Shown here piece after piece: positions 7,513-13,314 of a DNA stretch of 16,163 nucleotides (its first letter is position 1; each line of letters starts with the position of its first letter). The notes below the pieces were generated by a model. It was not told where the DNA came from and did no database searches. It was given only the letters and a program-made list of their open reading frames with translations. Location: positions 1 through 16,163 of the forward strand of contig CALVPU010000199.1 of NCBI GenBank assembly GCA_944353735.1. Direction: 5' to 3'. The stretch comes from an uncultured Eubacteriales bacterium (GTDB lineage Bacteria > Bacillota > Clostridia > Christensenellales > Aristaeellaceae). The translations under genes and the position numbers were made by a program.

Positions 7513-7550
7513 AGAAACAAACAGGGCAGCCTCCGGAGAAGCAGCCCTGT
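7513..7550 (-). terminator. intrinsic terminator after hup
   Basis: Minus strand: ACAGGGC (7550-7544) pairs with GCCCTGT (7527-7521), with further pairing inside the loop (GCTTC with GGAGGC, one U-U mismatch), followed by TTGTTTCTG. It begins 13 bp after the hup stop. The stem is strong but the T-tract is broken, so partial read-through into rqcP is plausible. Confidence 0.7.
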
Positions 7551-7563
7551 TCTGGATCGACGC

Positions 7564-7833
7564 TCAGAATTCGTCCTTCAAGCCCTTGCCCGCCTTAAAG
7601 GTCGGGAGCTTCTTAGCGGGGATCTCGATGGTCTCCCCGGTGGACGGCTTGCGCCCCACGCGCGCGGCGCGCTCCTTGACTTCAAACGTGCCAAAGCCCG
7701 TCATCTGAACCTTGTCGCCTTCCTTCAGGGCTTCGAGGACGGTCTCCGTAAAGGCGTTCAGCGCGGCCTCGGCCTGCTTCTTGGTGAGCTCGGACTTTTC
7801 TGCCATCCGGGCGATCAGCGTCGTCTTGTTCAT
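7564..7833 (-). CDS. hup: HU-type nucleoid DNA-binding protein
   Basis: Histone-like protein that bends and compacts DNA as a dimer. The 89 residues match HU along their length: MNKTTLIARMAEKSELTKKQ at the N-terminus, and the signature region GFGTFEVKERAARVGRKP (46-63) with the DNA-binding beta-arm around TGETIEIPAKKLPTFKAGK (65-83). The start at 7833 has GGAGGTG upstream; an in-frame extension to 7893 has no Shine-Dalgarno and does not look like HU. The gene lies between yabN/mazG and rqcP, an order I recognise from many Clostridia. Followed by a terminator hairpin. Confidence 0.97.
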   Translation of the reverse strand: MNKTTLIARMAEKSELTKKQAEAALNAFTETVLEALKEGDKVQMTGFGTFEVKERAARVGRKPSTGETIEIPAKKLPTFKAGKGLKDEF

Positions 7834-7944
7834 GGTATTCAACACCTCCAAATTATGCGCAATGCGCAACGCCGCAATGACAGCGGTACACACTCCATAG
7901 AGATAATACGCCCTTCGAGCGCCGGATTCCTGCCGGTTATGCGC
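7834..7944. other. mazG-hup intergenic region with tandem repeat
   Basis: This 111-bp gap holds the hup Shine-Dalgarno (GGAGGTG) and a tandem 7-bp repeat TTGCGCA-TTGCGCA on the minus strand (7856-7869), preceded by the related TTGCGGCG. A CATAAT follows the repeat at 7852-7857 but has no good -35 at 16-18 bp. A TATTAT lies nearer mazG, also without a good -35. I cannot assign a promoter with confidence, so hup may depend on the mazG promoter. Confidence 0.4.
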
Positions 7945-9327
7945 TCAGTCCGACAATTTTACCGAATTCCAATATTTCTCCCGCAAATCCGCCGGAAGAT
8001 CCTGCCAGTCCGCGCCCATCTGCGCCTCGACGGCGGCGAAGCGTTCAATCATGCGGTCCGTCGCCGCCGTCAGCGCCGCCTCCGGCTCCACGCCCGCCGC
8101 CCGCGCCAGCGCCGCCGCCGCGAGCAGCGCGTCGCCCACAGTCTCTGTGCCGCCATCCGCCGCGCGCGTTGCCGCGCGTGCCAGCGACGCCGCCGCTTCC
8201 GCAACGCTCTCGCGGCGCTGGCACGCTTCATCCAGCCGCTTGAGCACCTTTCCGGCGCGCATCGCCGACGGCAGAGCGCGCGCAACGCCGCGCATGGACT
8301 CCGTCACCGTCCGCTGACCGCGCTCCGCCATCTTGTTGCGCGCCCACAGATCCGACACCGCATCGGCGTCCTCCGCGCGGTCGCCGCCAAAGACGTGCGA
8401 GTGGCGGCGAATCATCTTCTCCGCAATGGCGGTGGTGACGTCGCCGATGGCAAATTCGCCATGCTGGCGCGCGATTTCGGCATGCAGCACCACCTGCAGC
8501 AGCATATCGCCCAGTTCGTCGCACAGATGACCCGCGTCGCCCTCGTCGATGGCGCCGGCAACCTCATACGCCTCCTCGATGACGTAGGGGCGCAGCGAGG
8601 CGTGCGTCTGCGCGCGGTCCCACGGGCAGCCGTCCGGTCCGCAGAGCACGGCGATGACCTCGCACAGCCGGTCGAAGCCATACCGTTCCAGCGCGGTCAG
8701 CGATTTCTCCGCCGGCACAAATGCGCACGTGCGGTGGTCATAGCCGCGCAGGCGGTCGAGGTTATACAGCTTTGTGCGCGCAATGCTCCCGTCGCCGAAG
8801 CGCACGGCGATCTCGGCCTCTTCCGGATAGACCTCCATCAATTTGAGCTTGACCTCGGACGCCAGTTCGCGGCTGTCCAGCTCGCGCACCAGCGCGCACT
8901 TCGCCGACGTCAGGCAAAAGTTTTCCCAGTCCGACGCCGCCAGCAGCTGCGCTCCATCCTGTGCGCGCGCAAAGAGCGCGCCTTCCGCCGGAACGCCGGC
9001 GACGACGCGCACATCCTTTTCCCCGCCATCGAGCAGCGCGCCAACGCTGGCGTCGCGCACGTCGAACACGGCGTAGACGACGTCGCCCGACTGCGCCGCC
9101 TTGCGAACGGCGTCCGCCGCGGCGCGGGCATGTTCGTCAAAATCCTCGCAGGCATCGTACAGCGCGTCGAGCGATGCAAAGGCGATGCCCTCGCCGCGCA
9201 GCCATTCGGCACAGCCGCAGCGCTGCGTGTGCAGGATCACCTGTGCACCGCTCCTGAACAGCGACACGGCCTCGAGCGTCAGCTGCTGCGGTTCATAGCC
9301 GACGCCGACGACGGCAATTTTTCCCAT
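7945..9327 (-). CDS. mazG: YabN-type protein: tetrapyrrole-methylase-like domain fused to MazG pyrophosphohydrolase
   Basis: The MazG half should hydrolyse (d)NTPs to monophosphates and pyrophosphate, cleaning the nucleotide pool. The 460-residue protein has an N-terminal methylase-like domain (1 to about 200) starting GKIAVVGVGYEPQQLT, and a MazG domain (about 215-335) with GCPWDRAQTH (233-242), EEAYE (251-255) and DELGD (270-274), the metal-binding E-E-x-x-E plus E-x-x-D set. A second, weaker MazG-like helical region follows (about 340-440). The methylase's usual glycine motif (GxGPGD) is changed to GVGYEPQ, so SAM binding is doubtful. Of two close ATGs I chose 9327, because GGGGAG lies 8 bp before it but only 2 bp before 9333. 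Preceded by its own promoter; synteny with spoVT, hup and rqcP fits B. subtilis yabN. Confidence 0.92.
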   Translation of the reverse strand: MGKIAVVGVGYEPQQLTLEAVSLFRSGAQVILHTQRCGCAEWLRGEGIAFASLDALYDACEDFDEHARAAADAVRKAAQSGDVVYAVFDVRDASVGALLDGGEKDVRVVAGVPAEGALFARAQDGAQLLAASDWENFCLTSAKCALVRELDSRELASEVKLKLMEVYPEEAEIAVRFGDGSIARTKLYNLDRLRGYDHRTCAFVPAEKSLTALERYGFDRLCEVIAVLCGPDGCPWDRAQTHASLRPYVIEEAYEVAGAIDEGDAGHLCDELGDMLLQVVLHAEIARQHGEFAIGDVTTAIAEKMIRRHSHVFGGDRAEDADAVSDLWARNKMAERGQRTVTESMRGVARALPSAMRAGKVLKRLDEACQRRESVAEAAASLARAATRAADGGTETVGDALLAAAALARAAGVEPEAALTAATDRMIERFAAVEAQMGADWQDLPADLREKYWNSVKLSD

Positions 9328-9360
9328 GGTCATCGCTCCCCATTTCCTTTGTATACCGAC

Positions 9361-9389
9361 ATTATAGCACGGCTGCCGCCGCGTGGCAA
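9361..9389 (-). promoter_or_regulatory. sigma-A promoter of mazG
   Basis: Minus strand: -35 TTGCCA (9384-9389, 5 of 6) and -10 TATAAT (9361-9366, exact) with a 17-bp spacer. It sits 3 bp after the spoVT stop and gives a leader of about 27 nt to the mazG ATG. This would express mazG-hup in growing cells independently of spoVT. Confidence 0.85.
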
Positions 9390-9392
9390 TGG

Positions 9393-9947
9393 CTATTGCT
9401 CCATCTGCCTGCCGACGATGCTCGCCGTGGTCTCGGCGACCTTGCGGTCGACGTCGCACATCTTCGCGCCCGCCTCGCGGCTGAGCAGAATCAGCCCGCC
9501 GATGATCTCGCCGTCGGCAATGATCGGCATGACGATCTGTGCCGTGTACGTTTCGGGATGGTCCTCGGCGACCAGCGGGATCATGCGCGCGCCGTCAGAA
9601 AGGTTCATCACCGCGATCTGGCGCCCCTGAATGATCTGTTCGACCTCGGGACTGAGCGCCTTTTCCGCGTACTCGCGCTTCGCCGCGCCGGACGAAGAGA
9701 CGATGCAGTCGCGGTCGCAGATCAGCGCGACGTGTCCCAGCGTGCGGTAGAGCGAATCGGTATAGTCCTTGGCGATGGCGGAGATCTCGCCAATCGGGGA
9801 ATACTTCTTCAAGACGACCTCGCCGTCGTGATCGGTAAAGATTTCCAGGGGGTCCCCTTCGCGAATGCGCAGTGTCCGGCGGATCTCCTTGGGAATGACC
9901 ACGCGCCCGAGCTCGTCGATCCTGCGCACGATGCCTGTTGCTCGCAT
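9393..9947 (-). CDS. spoVT: SpoVT, forespore AbrB-type transcription regulator
   Basis: Regulator of late forespore genes in B. subtilis. The first 50 residues form an AbrB swapped-hairpin DNA-binding domain (MRATGIVRRIDELGRVVIPK, then EIRRTLRIREGDPLEIF), almost identical to B. subtilis SpoVT. Residues from about 55 to 184 form the GAF-like C-terminal domain, ending in the family's RQMEQ. At 184 residues the length is typical. The ATG at 9947 has AAGGAG 8 bp upstream; a TTG at 9953 is too close to the Shine-Dalgarno and would add residues absent from the family. Its presence argues for a spore-forming ancestry. The -35 of the mazG promoter begins 3 bp after its stop, and no terminator is visible between them. 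Confidence 0.96.
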   Translation of the reverse strand: MRATGIVRRIDELGRVVIPKEIRRTLRIREGDPLEIFTDHDGEVVLKKYSPIGEISAIAKDYTDSLYRTLGHVALICDRDCIVSSSGAAKREYAEKALSPEVEQIIQGRQIAVMNLSDGARMIPLVAEDHPETYTAQIVMPIIADGEIIGGLILLSREAGAKMCDVDRKVAETTASIVGRQMEQ

Positions 9948-10024
9948 ATCCAAAACTCCTTTTTCGCATCAATGCCGGGAAACGCGCCGGATTCTGTCGC
10001 GGCGCGGCTTCCGGATTTCGCGGT

Positions 10025-10054
10025 TATTGTTCGTCTCCCACGCCGCGATTATGC
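10025..10054 (-). promoter_or_regulatory. candidate sigma-G promoter of spoVT
   Basis: Minus strand: GCATA (10050-10054) at -35 and AACAATA (10025-10031) at -10 with an 18-bp spacer, compared with the B. subtilis sigma-G pattern (G-x-AT-R, then CAT-x-x-TA). The -35 fits well; the -10 has two mismatches. spoVT is a sigma-G target in B. subtilis, which supports the reading. The leader would be about 70 nt. Confidence 0.4.
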
Positions 10055-10113
10055 GTCGCGGGCAAAAAAACGCGCCTTTTCCAGCGAGTTCACAGAAAAT
10101 TGTCCACGGGTGA

Positions 10114-10142
10114 TTTACATGGATTCGCTTTGTGGGTATAAT
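10114..10142 (+). promoter_or_regulatory. sigma-A promoter of ttcA-aroQ-cls
   Basis: -35 TTTACA (10114-10119, 5 of 6), 17-bp spacer, -10 TATAAT (10137-10142, exact). Transcription should begin near 10149, which argues against translation from the ATG at 10151 and for the start at 10172 behind GAGGGG. Confidence 0.88.
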
Positions 10143-10171
10143 GGAAACAAATGACGTTGAGGGGCGAGTGC

Positions 10172-10999
10172 ATGGAATTCTATCGCGAAGTCGAGCGCGC
10201 GCTGACAAAGGACTACCGCAAGCGCATCTGGCGGCCGTTTCTATCCGCGCTGAAGGATTACCGGCTCGTCAACGACGGCGACCGCATCGCCGTGTGCATT
10301 TCCGGCGGCAAGGATTCCATGCTGCTCGCCAAGTGCATGCAGGAGCTCAAACGCCACAGCCCGACCGACTTTTCGCTGACCTTTCTGGTGATGGACCCCG
10401 GCTACGCTCCCGCCAACCGTCAGCGGATCATCGAAAACGCCGCGCGGCTGAACGTGCCGATCGAGATCTTTGCCACGGATATCTTCGACGCGGTGGCGGC
10501 GATGGGCGGTTCGCCCTGCTACATGTGCGCCAAGATGCGCCGCGGTTACCTCTATCGTGAAGCGCAGCGCCGCGGCTGCAACAAGATCGCCCTGGGGCAT
10601 CACTTCGACGACGTGATCGAAACGGTGCTGATGAGCATGTTCTACGGCGCGCAGATCCAAAGCATGATGCCCAAGCTGCACAGCGACAACGTTCCCGGCA
10701 TGCAGCTGATTCGACCATTGTACAAGGTGCATGAGGAGGAGATCATTCGCTGGCGCGACGCCTACGGACTGTCCTTCCTGCGCTGCGCCTGCCGCCTGAC
10801 GGAGGGGCGCAGCGTCGGCGACGACGAGGGCGATTCCAAGCGCCAGGAGATGAAGCGCCTCATCCGCCAGCTCAAACGAGTTTACCCGACCGTCGACCGC
10901 AACATCTTTCACAGCGTGCACAATGTCAGCCTCGACACGATGGTGCGCTGGAAGTACGGCGGGCGCGAGTTTCACTTTTTAGACGACTACGAGGATTGA
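10172..10999 (+). CDS. ttcA: TtcA-family PP-loop tRNA thiolation enzyme
   Basis: PP-loop ATPase that adenylates a tRNA base before sulfur transfer; TtcA makes 2-thiocytidine at position 32. The 275 residues carry the PP-loop SGGKDS (44-49), a CxxC pair in PCYMCAKMRRGYL (115-127), the family segment LGHHFDDVIETVL (141-153) and later cysteines C205/C207, one of which would complete an iron-sulfur cluster site with C116 and C119. This three-cysteine pattern is typical of TtcA/TtuA proteins. The start is placed at 10172 because GAGGGG lies 7 bp upstream and an in-frame ATG at 10151 would be nearly at the transcript end. The next gene starts 14 bp later. Exact tRNA position and base cannot be told from sequence; Clostridia have several TtcA-like paralogues. 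Confidence 0.87.
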   Translation: MEFYREVERALTKDYRKRIWRPFLSALKDYRLVNDGDRIAVCISGGKDSMLLAKCMQELKRHSPTDFSLTFLVMDPGYAPANRQRIIENAARLNVPIEIFATDIFDAVAAMGGSPCYMCAKMRRGYLYREAQRRGCNKIALGHHFDDVIETVLMSMFYGAQIQSMMPKLHSDNVPGMQLIRPLYKVHEEEIIRWRDAYGLSFLRCACRLTEGRSVGDDEGDSKRQEMKRLIRQLKRVYPTVDRNIFHSVHNVSLDTMVRWKYGGREFHFLDDYED

Positions 11000-11013
11000 A
11001 ATGGAGGAGTTCT

Positions 11014-11469
11014 ATGAAAATCATGCTCATCAACGGGCCCAGCGTCAACATGACCGGCGCCAAGGAGATCGACGCCTACGGCAAGACCGCTTTCGACGCC
11101 ATGATCGAGAACCTCGAAAAGGTTGCCGCGCGCAAGGGACACATGCTCACCTGCCTGCAGTCCAACGCCGAGGGGCAGCTCATCGACTGGCTGCAGCAGG
11201 CGCACTTCGAGCGCTATGACGGCGTGATCCTCAATCCCGGCGCGCTGTCGCACTACAGCATCGCCCTGCGGGACGCGATCGGCAGCTGCGGGCTCCCCTG
11301 CATCGAGGTGCACATGGGCAACGTGTTCCGCCGCGAGGCGATGTATCGCGATTCTGTCACGATGGGCGCCTGCGCCGGACACATCGGCGGCTTCGGCGCC
11401 ATGGGCTATGTGCTGGCGATGGACGCGCTTGCCGCCATCAAGAGCGCCAAGTCCCAAGCCAAGGCGTGA
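11014..11469 (+). CDS. aroQ: type II 3-dehydroquinate dehydratase-like protein (diverged active site)
   Basis: AroQ dehydrates 3-dehydroquinate to 3-dehydroshikimate in the shikimate pathway. The 151 residues align without gaps in the core: LINGPSVNMTG (5-15), AYGKT (21-25) with the catalytic Tyr22, LNPGALSHYSIALRD (73-87) with Asn74 and His80, IEVHMGN (97-103) with His100, and Arg107. Three usually invariant or highly conserved positions are changed: Asn of NGPN is Ser10, the catalytic-loop Arg of the xREP segment is Lys17 (and the Pro is Ile19), and the His of QSNHEG is Ala52. It may be a weak dehydratase or a paralogue with another role. GGAGGAG lies 4 bp before the ATG. It sits between ttcA and cls, 14 and 9 bp apart, not in a shikimate cluster. 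Confidence 0.8.
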   Translation: MKIMLINGPSVNMTGAKEIDAYGKTAFDAMIENLEKVAARKGHMLTCLQSNAEGQLIDWLQQAHFERYDGVILNPGALSHYSIALRDAIGSCGLPCIEVHMGNVFRREAMYRDSVTMGACAGHIGGFGAMGYVLAMDALAAIKSAKSQAKA

Positions 11470-11478
11470 GGTGAGTCG

Positions 11479-13062
11479 ATGCACGACGTTCGCGAAAAAC
11501 TGAAAAATGAGCGCGCGCACCTGCATGAAAAGGGCAAGCGCGGCTTCTTTCACTTCCTGTTTGGTCGCAGCACGCTGATCATCCTGCTTCTGGTGGCACA
11601 GGTTTTGCTGCTGTTCGGACTCTTCGCCCGCTGGCAGTTCTCCGCCTATGCCTACGGATTGAGCTACGCGCTGTCGGCGTTCATGGCGTTTTACCTGCTC
11701 AACCGCCCGATGAACGCCACCTCCCGCCAGACGTGGCTGATCCTGATCCTGCTCATGCCGGTCGTGGGCACGATGCTGTACATCTTCGTGGACTTGGACA
11801 TCGGTCACCGCCTCGTGCGCGGGCGGCTGGAGCAGATCGGGCGGGAAACCGCCGGCGCGCTGCCTCCTTCAGACGCGCTGATGGAAAAGCTGTGCGTCGA
11901 GGAGCCGGAATTGTACGGGTTGGCGCGCTACACGCAGCGCTTCGGCGGCTTCCCGATCTACGCCAACACCCGCGTGGACTACTTCCCGCAAGGCGAGGAC
12001 AAGTTCGCCGCGCTGCTCGAGGCGCTGGAGCGCGCCGAGAAGTTCATCTTCATGGAGTACTTCATCATCGACGAGGGCTACATGTGGGGCAGCGTGCTGG
12101 AAATCCTCGCGCGCAAGGCGCGGCAGGGCGTGGACGTGCGCGTGCTGTACGACGGCACCTGCGCGATCTTCCGCCTGCCGTACCACTATCCGGAAAAGCT
12201 CCGCGCGATGGGCATTCCGTGCAAGATGTTCTCGCCGCTGCGCCCCTTCGTTTCCACCTATTACAACAACCGCGACCACCGCAAGATCGTCGTCATCGAC
12301 GGTCACACGGCGTTCACCGGCGGCGTCAACCTCGCGGACGAGTACATCAATCGCAAGACCGTCCACGGTCACTGGAAGGACACGGCGATCATGCTTCAGG
12401 GACCGGCGGTGCGCAGCTTCACGCTGATGTTTCTGCAGATGTGGAACGTCACCGAGCGCGAGGTCGATTACGCTCCGTACCTGAACGCGCCGAATCCGCC
12501 GCTCGCGGACTGTCCCGGCTATGTGCTCCCTTACGGCGACAATCCCTTCGACGGCGAGCGCGTCGGCGAGGCGGTCTATCTGGACATCATCGACCGCGCC
12601 GAGCGCTACGTGCACATCATGACGCCGTACCTCATCATCAACGACGAGATGATCACGGCGCTGACGCTCGCCGCCAAGCGCGGCGTGGACGTGAAGATCA
12701 TGCTGCCGCACATCCCGGACAAGAAATCGGCGTTCGCGCTGGCGTACACCCACTACCGCGAGCTGATCGGCGCCGGCGTGCACATCTACGAGTACACGCC
12801 CGGCTTCGTCCACGCCAAGGTGTTCGTCAGCGACGACGAGAAGGCGGTCGTGGGCACGATCAACCTCGACTACCGCAGCCTGTGCCTGCACTTCGAGTGC
12901 GCCGCCTACCTCTATCAGGTGCCGGCGATCGCCGCCATCGAGGCAGATTTCCGCCGCACCCTCAAGCGTTGCCAGCAGGTGACGCCCGAGTCGATGAAGG
13001 GCGACCGCTTTTACCGCAAGGCGCTGGGCGCGCTGCTGAAGCTCTTCGCCCCGCTGATGTAA
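11479..13062 (+). CDS. cls: cardiolipin synthase, phospholipase D family
   Basis: Membrane enzyme that joins two phosphatidylglycerols to make cardiolipin. The 527 residues begin with a basic cytoplasmic stretch (1-30), followed by hydrophobic segments at about 31-50, 55-74 and 84-104, more than the two usually seen in the N-terminal region. Two HKD active-site motifs are complete: H267-x-K269-x4-D274 in NNRDHRKIVVIDG and H445-x-K447-x4-D452 in VHAKVFVSDD. The family segments TGGVNLADEYI and VGTINLDYRS follow each motif. A GAGGTGA lies 4 bp upstream of the ATG, and the gene starts 9 bp after aroQ. Third and last gene of the operon, followed by a strong hairpin. Confidence 0.96.
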   Translation: MHDVREKLKNERAHLHEKGKRGFFHFLFGRSTLIILLLVAQVLLLFGLFARWQFSAYAYGLSYALSAFMAFYLLNRPMNATSRQTWLILILLMPVVGTMLYIFVDLDIGHRLVRGRLEQIGRETAGALPPSDALMEKLCVEEPELYGLARYTQRFGGFPIYANTRVDYFPQGEDKFAALLEALERAEKFIFMEYFIIDEGYMWGSVLEILARKARQGVDVRVLYDGTCAIFRLPYHYPEKLRAMGIPCKMFSPLRPFVSTYYNNRDHRKIVVIDGHTAFTGGVNLADEYINRKTVHGHWKDTAIMLQGPAVRSFTLMFLQMWNVTEREVDYAPYLNAPNPPLADCPGYVLPYGDNPFDGERVGEAVYLDIIDRAERYVHIMTPYLIINDEMITALTLAAKRGVDVKIMLPHIPDKKSAFALAYTHYRELIGAGVHIYEYTPGFVHAKVFVSDDEKAVVGTINLDYRSLCLHFECAAYLYQVPAIAAIEADFRRTLKRCQQVTPESMKGDRFYRKALGALLKLFAPLM

Positions 13063-13105
13063 ACCCGCTCGCCTCGCGCGCGACGTCCGCCGCGCGGCAG
13101 GGCAA

Positions 13106-13153
13106 CCGAAAGGACCGCTCCTGCGCCCCGTCGGCGCAAAAGCGGTCCCCTTT
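13106..13153. terminator. strong, probably bidirectional terminator after cls
   Basis: GGACCGCT (13112-13119) pairs with AGCGGTCC (13141-13148), enclosing an inner stem TGCGCC/GGCGCA with loop CCGTC. On the plus strand the tail is CCTTTGT, and on the minus strand TTTCGG. The short T-tails make it less than ideal, but its position between convergent cls and the xylosidase gene fits shared termination. Confidence 0.72.
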
Positions 13154-13314
13154 GTCTGCATGTGCCGGAACGGAAACGTCCGCAGACGAGCTCAGGCACG
13201 GCGCGCTTGGCGGCGCGTTCGCGGCAGCAGCGCCGGAGCAAAGTCGCCTGCGGGCGATTCCGCGGACGACGGACTGGATGCCCTTCGCCCGCACGCACCA
13301 TGGTGAAAGCGCCG
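13154..13314. other. remainder of cls / xylosidase convergent gap
   Basis: No convincing gene is visible. GTCTGC (13154-13159) and GCAGAC (13181-13186) can close a second hairpin whose inner part ACG-GAAA-CGT has a GNRA-type loop. TCGCC-TGCG-GGCGA (13244-13257) forms a third small stem that could serve the minus-strand gene, with CTTTGCT after it. Confidence 0.4.

Larger units (their letters stand above)
9948..10171. other. divergent spoVT / ttcA intergenic region
   Basis: This 224-bp stretch between divergent starts holds a sigma-A promoter for ttcA (10114-10142), a candidate sigma-G promoter for spoVT (10025-10054) and the Shine-Dalgarno sites of both. A T-run on the minus strand (10064-10070) lies just upstream of the spoVT candidate. 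I see no other gene in it. Confidence 0.7.

Noticed and set aside
7834..7893. Longer HU start adding 20 residues
   Set aside because: No Shine-Dalgarno at 7893, extension unlike HU, and a clear GGAGGTG precedes the 7833 start.
9328..9459. Longer MazG/YabN start adding 44 residues
   Set aside because: It would overlap spoVT and the whole mazG promoter, and the added residues look like shadow sequence.
4693..9630. A 1645-codon open frame on the plus strand
   Set aside because: It runs antisense to eight well-supported genes from mcsA to spoVT, its translation is Arg/His/Ala-rich with no recognisable domain, and long antisense frames are expected in GC-rich genes with this codon use.
10100..10108. 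TTGTCCACG, similar to a DnaA box
   Set aside because: Two mismatches to TTATCCACA, a single copy, and no dnaA, dnaN or AT-rich unwinding region nearby.
11869..13161. A 430-codon open frame on the minus strand
   Set aside because: Antisense shadow of cls that also crosses the terminator hairpin; no motif.
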